Assembly (NCBI RefSeq): GCF_001612615.1
Contig: NZ_BDAU01000002.1
Location: 183,102-247,101 of the forward strand
Direction of reading: 5' to 3'
DNA length: 64,000 nucleotides
DNA from: Nocardia amikacinitolerans NBRC 108937
GTDB lineage: Bacteria > Actinomycetota > Actinomycetes > Mycobacteriales > Mycobacteriaceae
The position numbers and the translations under genes were made by a program. This document shows positions 8,151-15,910 of the stretch, piece by piece (position 1 is the first letter of the stretch; every line of letters starts with the position of its first letter). The notes under the pieces were generated by a model, which saw only the letters and a list, made by a program, of their open reading frames with translations, ran no database searches and was not told the origin of the DNA.

Positions 8151-9314
8151 TCAGCGATCCGGGAAGTGCGCCGCCCGGTACTCGCCGAAACGTTCGTCGA
8201 CCTGGTCCACCGTCAGGCCGAAATCGTCCAGCGAGTACCGATGCGACGGCCGTGCTGCCCCCGACGTGCTCTCCGTGTGCAGCGCGGCCATCGCCGCCTC
8301 GGCCTCCGTACTCAGTGGAATGTCGAAGTGCCGGTAGATCGAGCCCACCGTGCCGATCGGATCGGCCACGAAATCGTCGTAGTGGACGTCGACGAACTGA
8401 GCGGCGTTGTGCCGCTTACGGTCTTCCAGGAACCGCTGCGCGCCGCGCGCCCACAGATCCAGCTGCGTCCGGCCGACCACGGGACCGCGGAACTTCTCCG
8501 ACCACCCCGCCGAGGCCTGCTCATTGAGGCTGCACACCGAGGCGATGATGGTGCGCGGGTCGCGGTGCATCTGGATGATCAGCGCGTCCGGGTAGACCTC
8601 GAAGATGGCGTCCAAGGCGAACAGGTGGCTCGGATTCTTCAGCACCCAGCGGCGATTCGCGTCCGGCAGACCGATCAGTTGCAGGTTGCGGCGGTGCCTG
8701 CGGTAGGCGTCGGTCCAGTCGCGACCGGCCAGCCATTCCGAATACCCCGGCAGGTAGGCGAGGCATTCGTAGGACACCGACATCGCCGACTGCCGAAGCA
8801 GCTGCCAGCACTCCTCCACCTGATCGGCCGAGATGTGGTGCACGCCCATGAATTCCGGATGCTCCACGTGGTGCTTCTCGAACGCCGCCTCGATGCGCTG
8901 GTACACCGGATTGTCGGCCCAGGTCTCGCGCGGCGGCCTCGGCTGCGGCATCTCGGTCAGCCACATCTCCAAGCCCTGGTGCGCCGGATCGGCATTGAGC
9001 AGCCGGTGCACGGCCGTGGTGCCCGAGCGCGGCAGCCCCGTGACGAAGATGGGCCGTTCGATCGCCACCTCCGCGTGTTCGGGGTGGCGCTGCCAGGCGT
9101 TCTCGCTGAGCAGCCTGGCGATCAGCGCGCCGCGCAGGAAGGCGCGGTTGACCTTGTTGCCGAACGGCGTCAGCTCCGCGTCCTCGGCGTAGGACTCCAG
9201 AAGTACTTGCAGCCCTTCGCGATAGGCGTCGTCGCCGAAGTCGTCGAGCCCGACGACCTTGGTGGCCGAGGCGTGCAGATCCTCGACGGTGCCGACGTCG
9301 TCCCTGCCGATCAT
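8151..9314 (-). CDS. PAPS-dependent sulfotransferase (Rv3529c-like)
   Basis: A 387-residue sulfotransferase-family protein. The 5'-phosphosulfate loop is VTGLPRSGTT at residues 91-100 and the 3'-phosphate-binding stretch is MHRDPRTIIASVCS. It would move sulfate from PAPS to a hydroxyl acceptor that the sequence does not identify. I start at MIGRDDV, which has GAGGAGAG about 9 bases upstream; an ATG six codons earlier overlaps the SDR stop. It is the last gene of a three-gene operon. Length and order match M. tuberculosis Rv3529c in the KstR steroid regulon (from memory). PAPS-making genes lie 3 kb away. Confidence 0.85.
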   Translation of the reverse strand: MIGRDDVGTVEDLHASATKVVGLDDFGDDAYREGLQVLLESYAEDAELTPFGNKVNRAFLRGALIARLLSENAWQRHPEHAEVAIERPIFVTGLPRSGTTAVHRLLNADPAHQGLEMWLTEMPQPRPPRETWADNPVYQRIEAAFEKHHVEHPEFMGVHHISADQVEECWQLLRQSAMSVSYECLAYLPGYSEWLAGRDWTDAYRRHRRNLQLIGLPDANRRWVLKNPSHLFALDAIFEVYPDALIIQMHRDPRTIIASVCSLNEQASAGWSEKFRGPVVGRTQLDLWARGAQRFLEDRKRHNAAQFVDVHYDDFVADPIGTVGSIYRHFDIPLSTEAEAAMAALHTESTSGAARPSHRYSLDDFGLTVDQVDERFGEYRAAHFPDR

Positions 9315-9331
9315 GCTCTGCTCTCTCCTCA

Positions 9332-10108
9332 TCAGTGGTGGTACTCGCCGCCGTTGACGTCCAGACACGCGCCGGTGATCGCGCGCGCCAGCGGCGAGGC
9401 GAAGAACACGACGGCGTCGGCGATCTCGTCGGGCTCGGGCAGCTTGCGCAGATCGATGGTCGAAGCGGTCTCGGCGTAGACCTCCTCCGGCGTGATGCCG
9501 CGCTGCTGGGCGAGGTAGTTGAAATACCACTTCAGGTTGTCGGCCCAGATGTAGCCCGGGGCCACCGAATTCACCCGGATGCCCTTGGGACCCAGCTCGG
9601 TCGCCAAGCTCTGGGCCAGCGCGAGCAGGCTGGATTTGGCCATCTTGTACGGGCCGAAGGTGCGGCGGGAGTGGCGCAGCACCGCCGAATTGATCATCAC
9701 CACCGAGCCTTTCGTCTCGGTGAGCGCGGGCACGAACATCCGGGTCAGGCGCAGCGCGGCGAGCACGTTCGTCTCGAAACCCGCACGGACCTGATCGAGA
9801 TCTACCTCGGCGAGATCCGCGAGCGGCGGAATCGCGAAGGCGTTGTTCACCAACGTGTCGACCCGGCCGAATGCGCTCGTCGCCGTCTCGACCAGGTTGG
9901 TCACCGCCGCTTCATCGTTGATGTCGGTGGGCACCACCACCGCGCGCCTGCCGATCTCGGCGATTTCCTTGGCGACCTCCGTCAGCCGCGATTCGGTGCG
10001 CGAGGCGAGGACCAAGTCCGCGCCCGCCTTGGCCGCCTGCACCGCGATGGCCTTGCCGAGCCCCGGCCCCACGCCGGAGACCACAACCACCTTGTCCTGC
10101 AACAACAT
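9332..10108 (-). CDS. Short-chain dehydrogenase/reductase (Rv3530c-like)
   Basis: A 258-residue classical SDR. The nucleotide-binding loop is SGVGPGLG at residues 11-18, catalytic Ser141 is in MINSAV, and Tyr154/Lys158 are in YKMAK. The C-terminus is typical (GACLDVNGGEYHH). NAD(P)-dependent oxidation or reduction of an alcohol or ketone is expected; a steroid-type substrate is suggested only by context. The ATG overlaps the upstream stop (TGATG), and the downstream sulfotransferase follows within 20 bases, so the three genes form one operon. The wider open frame upstream is a shadow across the DUF1214-like gene. Confidence 0.9.
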   Translation of the reverse strand: MLLQDKVVVVSGVGPGLGKAIAVQAAKAGADLVLASRTESRLTEVAKEIAEIGRRAVVVPTDINDEAAVTNLVETATSAFGRVDTLVNNAFAIPPLADLAEVDLDQVRAGFETNVLAALRLTRMFVPALTETKGSVVMINSAVLRHSRRTFGPYKMAKSSLLALAQSLATELGPKGIRVNSVAPGYIWADNLKWYFNYLAQQRGITPEEVYAETASTIDLRKLPEPDEIADAVVFFASPLARAITGACLDVNGGEYHH

Positions 10109-11271
10109 CAGCCGAGCATCCTCTCCGCGACGGCGACCTGACGGGCCGCGATCCGTGCCTTCCACTCCTCGGGCGTCACCCGCGCCTGCTCGTAATACGG
10201 CAGGCGCGTGGACAATTCGTCGAACTCCACGATCTCCACGGTCGGACCGTCCTCGGGTTTGAGATCCCTGGACAGCCGCTGCCAGCGGAACTGGAGATAG
10301 CCCCTGGCGTGCCCGGTGCGCTCGATCCAGTTGGCCAGCCCGGGGTCGCGCTCGCTGACCACCAGCCGGATCATGCCGTCCGGATCGACGCGCGCCTGGT
10401 CGGCGGTGAGGCTGGTCTGGTGGTTGATGTAGTCCAGCGACAGGTACCACATGCTGCCCAGCTGGAAGCCCTGGTATGGCGCGTCCGACTTGGGCACCGT
10501 GATGATCATGACCTGGTCGTCGGTGAGTTCGTAGTGACCTGCGGAGGAGAACTGGGTGGTCAGGCCGCCGGGGGTCGACCGCGGTTCGGTCATCGTGTTC
10601 ACCGGCAGGTTCAGATAGAACCACTCCGGGAAGGCCAGGAAGGTCTTCAGCCGCGACAGCAGCATCTTGCCCGCGATCCCGTAGCGCTTGGTCAGCAGAT
10701 CCTTGGTCAGCGGCGGCGGCGCGGAGCCGATGGTGTCGACGCGCTGGATGCGCAGGGTGCCCGGCTTCTCGGTGGACCAGTCGCTGAACACCTCGCGCAC
10801 CACAAGCATCGCGGAGTCGGGCGCGAGGTGGACGTAGCCGGGGCGGGCCTCGCCCGGTCCGAGCCGCAACTGGTAGGTGCCGTCTGGGGCGACGTCCAAG
10901 GCGCGGTCGTCGAAGGCGGTCTCGCTGTCGGGCACGTCGACCGGCGAGTAGTTGCCGTTGAGCACCTGGAAGCTCAGGTCCCGCGTGCTGCCGCGGGTGC
11001 CGGTCACCAGGTATTCCGCGTCCGGCCGCAGGTAGGAGTGGAAGTACAGGGTGTCCGGGTTGTCCAGGCCCATCTTGGTGTACGGGCCGGTCGACTGGAC
11101 GAAGAACGGAAAGTCCCGCTCGTAGGCCCACGCCATCTGCAAGGCCGCGCGAATGCTGCCCGCCAGGTAGTCGTAGCCCTCGACCAGATCCTGTTCGGTC
11201 CTGATGTGTGGCGCTTCGGTGATGATCTGCTCGGCGGCGGCGATCGCGTCCGCGAACGGCTGGGTCAGCAA
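10108..11271 (-). CDS. DUF1214-like protein (Rv3531c-like)
   Basis: About 387 residues, first gene of the SDR/sulfotransferase operon. The C-terminal half resembles DUF1214 (MWYLSLDYINHQTSL, DPDGMIRLVVSERDPG, NWIERTGHARGYLQFRWQR); the N-terminal half has a helical QDLVEGYDYLAGSIRAALQM segment. Biochemical role is unknown. Order and size match M. tuberculosis Rv3531c-Rv3530c-Rv3529c (from memory). No ATG fits; I chose TTG at 11271 with GGGAG 6 bases upstream, and the N-terminus is uncertain. The open frame continues to 12060 on this strand but overlies the IclR gene. A KstR-consensus site and a GTACC dyad lie just upstream. Confidence 0.75.
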   Translation of the reverse strand: MLTQPFADAIAAAEQIITEAPHIRTEQDLVEGYDYLAGSIRAALQMAWAYERDFPFFVQSTGPYTKMGLDNPDTLYFHSYLRPDAEYLVTGTRGSTRDLSFQVLNGNYSPVDVPDSETAFDDRALDVAPDGTYQLRLGPGEARPGYVHLAPDSAMLVVREVFSDWSTEKPGTLRIQRVDTIGSAPPPLTKDLLTKRYGIAGKMLLSRLKTFLAFPEWFYLNLPVNTMTEPRSTPGGLTTQFSSAGHYELTDDQVMIITVPKSDAPYQGFQLGSMWYLSLDYINHQTSLTADQARVDPDGMIRLVVSERDPGLANWIERTGHARGYLQFRWQRLSRDLKPEDGPTVEIVEFDELSTRLPYYEQARVTPEEWKARIAARQVAVAERMLG

Positions 11272-11297
11272 GAGGCTCTCCCGGGTGGTCCAAATAT

Positions 11298-11312
11298 GTA
11301 CCGCTCTGGTAC
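11298..11312. promoter_or_regulatory. GTACC-N5-GGTAC dyad in a divergent promoter
   Basis: GTACCGCTCTGGTAC sits inside a longer inverted repeat, ATGTACC-GCTCT-GGTACAT (11296-11314). It lies 27 bases upstream of the DUF1214-like start and 44 bases upstream of the IclR ATG. The divergent IclR protein is a natural candidate binder. The same motif occurs at 7916-7930. Confidence 0.5.
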
Positions 11313-11331
11313 ATTTCGATACGAGCAAGAT

Positions 11332-11345
11332 TAGAACGTGTTCTA
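11332..11345. promoter_or_regulatory. KstR-consensus operator (TnnAACnnGTTnnA)
   Basis: TAGAACGTGTTCTA matches all eight fixed positions of the published mycobacterial KstR palindrome and has perfect 6-bp arms. It ends 10 bases before the IclR ATG and lies 61 bases upstream of the divergent DUF1214-like gene. KstR is the TetR-type repressor of cholesterol catabolism, relieved by a steroid-CoA metabolite. No kstR gene is in the window, so binding is inferred from sequence and context. Confidence 0.7.
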
Positions 11346-11355
11346 GGAGTTGTCC

Positions 11356-12276
11356 ATGGTCGCGCGCCGATCCGCCCCCACCGAACGGGTGGTCCAGCTG
11401 CTGGATTTCCTCGTCGAGCAGCGCGGCAAGCGCTTCGGACTCTCCGAGCTCGCCCGCGAACTGGGCATGGCCAAGCCCACCTGCCTGGGCATTCTCACCG
11501 AGCTGACCGCGGGCGGCTACCTGGTGCGCGACCCGCACACGCACGTCTACGGCCTCGGACCCGCGCTGATCGCGGCGGGCCGGGTCGCCCAGGACAGCTT
11601 CGCGATATCGGCCATCGCCCGCGGTGAGCTGGCCGAACTCAGCGCCAGGTATCGCACGACCTGCACCGCGTCGGCCGTGGTCGGGGACCGGATCTCGGTA
11701 CTGGAGAGCACGGGGCCCGGGATGGTGAAGATGGGCGCGTCGTACCACTTCGCGCCGCCAGTCGGCCTGATGTACGTGCTGTGGGACACCGACGCCGCGT
11801 TCGACGCGTGGCTGGCCACCCCGCCCACCGTTCCGCTCCAGCAGGACGAGGCGCGGTTGCGCCAGGTGGTCGCCGAATGCCGCGAGCGCGGCTACCTGGT
11901 GGAGAGCCTCACCGCGGCGGGGCGGCGGCTGTACTCGCTGCTGGCCGGTGTCGCCGCCCGCGATCTGCCCGACGAGCTGCGTGAACTGGTCGGCGAGCTG
12001 GTCACCAGCCTCGGCGAGCGGGTGTACCTCGGCGCCGATCTGCGACCGCGCAAGGAGCACCCGGTGAGCCTGCTCGCCGCGCCCACCTACGGCGGCGACG
12101 GCAGGCAGAACATGGTGCTCACGATGTACGTCGGTGCGTCCATCACGGGAGCCGAGATCGCCCGTCGCGGAGCGGCTTTGGTGGCCGCGGCGGACGCGGT
12201 GACGAGCGCGTCGGGCGGCCGCAAACCGGTCGAAAGCGCCGGCGCCGAGCGAACCTCGTCGCGATCGCCCCGTTGA
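11356..12276 (+). CDS. IclR family transcriptional regulator
   Basis: A 306-residue IclR regulator. The winged helix-turn-helix occupies about residues 8-65 (FGLSELARELGMAKPTCLGI), and the effector domain from about 90 to 265 includes SALAARDLPDEL-type segments. AGGAG ends 6 bases before this ATG; a TTG two codons earlier touches it and is unlikely. It is divergent from the steroid-type operon and in line with cysD 32 bases downstream, and a KstR-like site precedes both. It probably controls the adjacent operons; the effector is unknown. Confidence 0.88.
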   Translation: MVARRSAPTERVVQLLDFLVEQRGKRFGLSELARELGMAKPTCLGILTELTAGGYLVRDPHTHVYGLGPALIAAGRVAQDSFAISAIARGELAELSARYRTTCTASAVVGDRISVLESTGPGMVKMGASYHFAPPVGLMYVLWDTDAAFDAWLATPPTVPLQQDEARLRQVVAECRERGYLVESLTAAGRRLYSLLAGVAARDLPDELRELVGELVTSLGERVYLGADLRPRKEHPVSLLAAPTYGGDGRQNMVLTMYVGASITGAEIARRGAALVAAADAVTSASGGRKPVESAGAERTSSRSPR

Positions 12277-12284
12277 CCACGCAC

Positions 12285-12298
12285 CGAAACGTGTTCTA
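12285..12298. promoter_or_regulatory. Near-consensus KstR site before cysD
   Basis: CGAAACGTGTTCTA matches TnnAACnnGTTnnA except for the first base and shares the 10-base core AACGTGTTCT with the 11332 site. Both sites end exactly 10 bases before their start codons (ATG 11356, GTG 12309). The parallel layout suggests the same regulator blocks short-leader transcripts from both. Confidence 0.55.
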
Positions 12299-12308
12299 GT
12301 TTTGGGGC

Positions 12309-13241
12309 GTGAGCCAGTACGCGAAGTCGACGGCGAGCACCTACGAGCTGCCCCATCTGGACGCGCTCGAGGCCGAGTCGGCGCACATATTCCGTGAAGT
12401 GGCAGCCACCTTCGAACGACCGGTGCTGCTCTTCTCCGGCGGCAAGGATTCGGTGGTGATGCTGCACCTGGCGGCCAAGGCCTTCTGGCCCGCGCCGCTG
12501 CCGTTCCCGGTGCTACATATCGACACCGGGCACAACTTCGACGAGGTCATCGAGTTCCGCGACCGCACCGTCCAGCGCCTCGGTCTGCGGCTGATGTTCG
12601 GCCGGGTGCAGGACGACATCGACGCGGGCCGGGTCGTGGAGGACACCGGCCCGCGCGCCTCGCGCAACCGGCTACAGACCGGCACCCTGCTGCGCAGCAT
12701 CCGCGAAGGGCGCTTCGACGCGGTCTTCGGCGGCGCCCGCCGCGACGAGGAGAAGGCACGCGCCAAGGAGCGGGTGTTCAGTTTCCGCGACGAATACGGC
12801 CAGTGGGATCCGCGCGCCCAGCGTCCCGAGCTGTGGAATCTGTACAACGGCAGGCACCGTCCCGGCGAGCACATCCGGGTGTTCCCGCTCTCGAACTGGA
12901 CCGAGCTCGACATCTGGAGCTACATCGCGGCCGAGCGGATCGAATTGCCTTCGCTGTACTACGCGCACCGCAGGCCCGTCGTGCAGCGCGACGGAATGTT
13001 GTTGGCGCACACCAGGTTCCTGCGCCTGCTCGACGGCGAACAGCCCTACGAGACGACCGTGCGCTTCCGCACCGTCGGCGACGCGACGTGCACCGGATGC
13101 GTGGAGTCCACCGCCGCGACCCCCGAAGAGGTGGTCACCGAAGTGGCCGCCGCGCGCGTCACCGAACGCGGCGCCACCCGCGCCGACGACCGCATCTCCG
13201 AGGCGGGCATGGAAGATCGCAAACGAGAAGGGTACTTCTGA
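12309..13241 (+). CDS. cysD: Sulfate adenylyltransferase subunit 2
   Basis: A 310-residue ATP sulfurylase catalytic subunit. The PP-loop SGGKDS is at residues 43-48, followed by [11 protein letters not shown] and [15 protein letters not shown], all diagnostic of CysD; the C-terminus ends [15 protein letters not shown] as in the family. It makes APS from ATP and sulfate with the CysN GTPase. The start is GTG 12309; the GGGG run is too close to be a normal ribosome site, so the transcript may be leaderless. It overlaps cysNC in TGATG. No APS/PAPS reductase gene is nearby, so this copy may serve sulfation rather than cysteine synthesis. Confidence 0.95.
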   Translation: MSQYAKSTASTYELPHLDALEAESAHIFREVAATFERPVLLFSGGKDSVVMLHLAAKAFWPAPLPFPVLHIDTGHNFDEVIEFRDRTVQRLGLRLMFGRVQDDIDAGRVVEDTGPRASRNRLQTGTLLRSIREGRFDAVFGGARRDEEKARAKERVFSFRDEYGQWDPRAQRPELWNLYNGRHRPGEHIRVFPLSNWTELDIWSYIAAERIELPSLYYAHRRPVVQRDGMLLAHTRFLRLLDGEQPYETTVRFRTVGDATCTGCVESTAATPEEVVTEVAAARVTERGATRADDRISEAGMEDRKREGYF

Positions 13242-15076
13242 TGGCCACCACCCTGCTGCGTCTCGCCACCGCGGGCAGCGTCGACGACGGCAAGTCGACA
13301 CTGATCGGCCGTCTGCTCTACGACTCCAAGACGATCTTCACCGATCAGCTCGCCGCCGTGGAACGCACCAGCCGCGAGCGTGGCGACGAGTACCCGGACC
13401 TCGCGCTGCTCACCGACGGCCTGCGCGCGGAGCGCGAACAGGGCATCACCATCGACGTCGCGCACCGCTACTTCGCTACGCCCAGGCGCAAATTCATCAT
13501 CGCCGACACCCCTGGCCACATCCAGTACACCCGCAACATGGTGACCGGGGCGTCCACCGCCGATGTCGCGCTCATCCTGGTCGACGCGCGCAAGGGCATC
13601 GTCGAGCAGACCCGCCGCCACGCCTTCCTCGCCAGCCTGCTCGGTATCCCGCACCTGGTGTTGTGCGTCAACAAGATGGATCTGGTCGGCTGGTCCCAGG
13701 AGCGCTTCACCGAGATCCGCGAGGAATTCGCCGGTTTCGCCACCAAGCTCGAGGTCGCCGACCTGTCCTTCATCCCGGTCTCGGCGCTGCAAGGCGACAA
13801 CATCGTGCACCGGGGCGCGAGCATGCCCTGGTACGAGGGCACTCCCCTGCTGCATCACCTGGAGGACCTGCACATCGCCTCCGACCGCAACCTCATCGAC
13901 GCCCGCTTCCCCGTGCAGTACGTGACCCGCAACCACGCCCAGGATTTCCGCGGCTACGCGGGCACCGTCGCGGGCGGGGTGTTCAAGCCCGGCGACGAAG
14001 TGGCCGTGCTGCCTTCGGGTTTCACCACCACGGTCGCGGCGATCTGGGGTCCCGGCGGCGTCGCGGTGGCCGAAGCCTTTCCGCCGCAGGCGGTCACCAT
14101 GCAGCTCGCCGACGAGATCGACATCTCCCGCGGCGATCTGATCTGCCGCCCCGCCAATCGCCCGCTGGTCGGCCGCGACATCGACGCGATGGTGTGCTGG
14201 TTCGCCGAGGACTCCGCGCTGACACCAGGCGCCACGTACACCGTCCGCCACACCACCCGCGCCGCGACCGCCGAGGTCCGCAGCCTGGACTACCGGCTCG
14301 ACGTCAACACCCTGCACCGCGACGAGCGCGCGGAATCGTTGTCGCTCAACGAGATCGGACGCATTCAGCTGCGCACCAGACAACCGCTGCTTTTCGACCC
14401 CTACCGGCGCAACCGGTCCACCGGCAGCTTCATCCTGGTGGACGAGGCGACGAACAACACGGTCGCCGCGGGCATGATCACCGGCGCGACGCTGCCCGCC
14501 TCGCGGGTGGTCTGGCACTCGACGGCGGTGGAACGCGACGAACGCGCGACCCGCGGCGCGACGGTCTGGCTGACGGGGCTGTCCGGATCCGGAAAGTCCA
14601 CGGTCGCCGTCGAATTGGAGCGCCGGCTGGTGGCATCGGGGCGTCCCGCCTTCCTGCTGGACGGCGACAACCTGCGCCACGGCTTGAACGCCGATCTCGG
14701 TTTCTCCGCCGAGGATCGGGTCGAGAACATCCGCCGCGTCGGCGAGGTGGCCCGGCTGTTCGCCGAAGCCGGTGTGGTGGCGGTGGTTTCGCTGATCAGC
14801 CCGTATCGCGCCGACCGCGACCGGGTGCGCGCCGCGCACGAGTCGGCGGGTATCCCGTTCGTCGAGGTGTTCGTCGACACCCCGCTGGAGATCTGCGAGG
14901 CGCGCGATCCCAAGGGGATGTACGCCAAGGCGCGTGCGGGTGAGATCCGCGGCTTCACCGGCATCGACGACCCGTACGAGGCGCCCATGGCACCGGATCT
15001 GGCGCTGCGTCCCACCGACGGTGACCCGGCCGCCATGGCCGCGACCGTGCTCGCCCTGCTGGACACTCTGGACTGA
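13241..15076 (+). CDS. cysNC: Bifunctional sulfate adenylyltransferase subunit 1 / APS kinase
   Basis: A 611-residue fusion. The GTPase half (about 1-430) has GSVDDGKST at 12-20, DTPGH at 89-93 and NKMD at 144-147, and drives ATP sulfurylase with CysD. The C-terminal APS kinase half has its P-loop GLSGSGKST at about 446-454, [18 protein letters not shown] and the [10 protein letters not shown] lid, giving PAPS. The fusion is usual in mycolic-acid actinobacteria. The ATG overlaps the cysD stop, and cysQ starts 2 bases after the stop, so the three are one operon making PAPS and removing PAP. Confidence 0.95.
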   Translation: MATTLLRLATAGSVDDGKSTLIGRLLYDSKTIFTDQLAAVERTSRERGDEYPDLALLTDGLRAEREQGITIDVAHRYFATPRRKFIIADTPGHIQYTRNMVTGASTADVALILVDARKGIVEQTRRHAFLASLLGIPHLVLCVNKMDLVGWSQERFTEIREEFAGFATKLEVADLSFIPVSALQGDNIVHRGASMPWYEGTPLLHHLEDLHIASDRNLIDARFPVQYVTRNHAQDFRGYAGTVAGGVFKPGDEVAVLPSGFTTTVAAIWGPGGVAVAEAFPPQAVTMQLADEIDISRGDLICRPANRPLVGRDIDAMVCWFAEDSALTPGATYTVRHTTRAATAEVRSLDYRLDVNTLHRDERAESLSLNEIGRIQLRTRQPLLFDPYRRNRSTGSFILVDEATNNTVAAGMITGATLPASRVVWHSTAVERDERATRGATVWLTGLSGSGKSTVAVELERRLVASGRPAFLLDGDNLRHGLNADLGFSAEDRVENIRRVGEVARLFAEAGVVAVVSLISPYRADRDRVRAAHESAGIPFVEVFVDTPLEICEARDPKGMYAKARAGEIRGFTGIDDPYEAPMAPDLALRPTDGDPAAMAATVLALLDTLD

Positions 15077-15078
15077 CC

Positions 15079-15822
15079 ATGATCACCGATGCCCGTCTCG
15101 CCGCCGATCTCGCCGACCGTGCGGGAAGCCTGCTGTGTGCCCTGCGTGGGGAAGGCCTGCCCGATCTCGGGAAGCGCGGCGACGCGCTGTCCAACGACTT
15201 CCTGCTCGCCGAACTGGCCGCGGCCCGGCCCGGAGACGCGGTGCTCTCCGAGGAATCCGCGGACGACCCGCGCAGGCTCACCGCCGACCGGGTGTGGATC
15301 ATCGACCCGCTCGACGGCACCCGCGAATACGCCATGCCCGGCCGCTCGGACTGGGCCGTGCACGTCGCGCTGTGGGAGCGCGATCGCGGCATCACCGCCG
15401 CGGCGGTCGCGCAGCCCGCGCTGGGCAAGGTGCACGTCAGCGACCGACCGAGCTCGAAGGACCCCGACCGGGACGAGCCGCGGCTACTGGTGAGCGACTC
15501 GCGACCGCCCGCGTGGGCGCGCGCGGTGGCCGACGCCGTCGGGGCGACGCTGGTCCCGATGGGTTCGGCGGGGGCCAAGGCGATGGCGGTGGTGCGCGGG
15601 GAAGCCGACGCCTACCTGCACGCCGGTGGCCAGTACGAATGGGATTCCGCCGCGCCCGTCGGCGTCGCGCTGGCCGCCGGCCTGCACGCCTCGCGCGTCG
15701 ACGGCAGCCCGCTGGAGTACAACCGCCCGCGGCCCTATCTGCCGGATCTGCTGATCTGCCGGGCCGCGTGGCGCACCACGCTCCTCGACGCGGTAGCGGT
15801 CGCCGCGGGTGGAGCGCGATAG
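15079..15822 (+). CDS. cysQ: 3'(2'),5'-bisphosphate nucleotidase
   Basis: A 247-residue member of the Li-sensitive phosphatase family. The metal-binding motif is [12 protein letters not shown] near residues 74-84, with SEES upstream and the second motif [13 protein letters not shown] near residue 190. CysQ hydrolyses PAP (3'-phosphoadenosine 5'-phosphate) to AMP, relieving the inhibition of sulfotransferases and PAPS enzymes. It follows cysNC by 2 bases. With the nearby sulfotransferase, the operon covers PAPS supply, use and by-product disposal. Confidence 0.9.
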   Translation: MITDARLAADLADRAGSLLCALRGEGLPDLGKRGDALSNDFLLAELAAARPGDAVLSEESADDPRRLTADRVWIIDPLDGTREYAMPGRSDWAVHVALWERDRGITAAAVAQPALGKVHVSDRPSSKDPDRDEPRLLVSDSRPPAWARAVADAVGATLVPMGSAGAKAMAVVRGEADAYLHAGGQYEWDSAAPVGVALAAGLHASRVDGSPLEYNRPRPYLPDLLICRAAWRTTLLDAVAVAAGGAR

Positions 15823-15840
15823 CTGTCAATTCGCGACACG

Positions 15841-15858
15841 TTGGTAGTAACGTACCAA
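15841..15858. promoter_or_regulatory. TTGGTA-N6-TACCAA inverted repeat before the acyl-CoA dehydrogenase
   Basis: TTGGTAGTAACGTACCAA has perfect 6-bp arms and lies 52 bases upstream of the dehydrogenase start, 18 bases after cysQ. It is a promoter-region operator candidate. Its half-sites are oriented opposite to the GTACC-N5-GGTAC dyads, so it may be a different site class. Confidence 0.45.
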
Positions 15859-15910
15859 ATATCCCCGGGCCGGTTCCGCGCCCCGGTAGTGACGTCGCGA
15901 GAGGATGGCC

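Noticed and set aside
9332..11314. SDR fused to an upstream 660-residue frame
   Set aside because: The extra part is the shadow of the DUF1214-like gene; the SDR starts cleanly at ATG 10108.
10108..12060. A single 650-residue minus-strand protein
   Set aside because: The extension beyond 11271 lies antisense to the IclR gene, is rich in shadow-type residues and crosses two operators.
12803..13240. N-terminal extension of cysNC
   Set aside because: It is out of frame with cysD and Arg-rich; CysN starts at the ATG overlapping the cysD stop.
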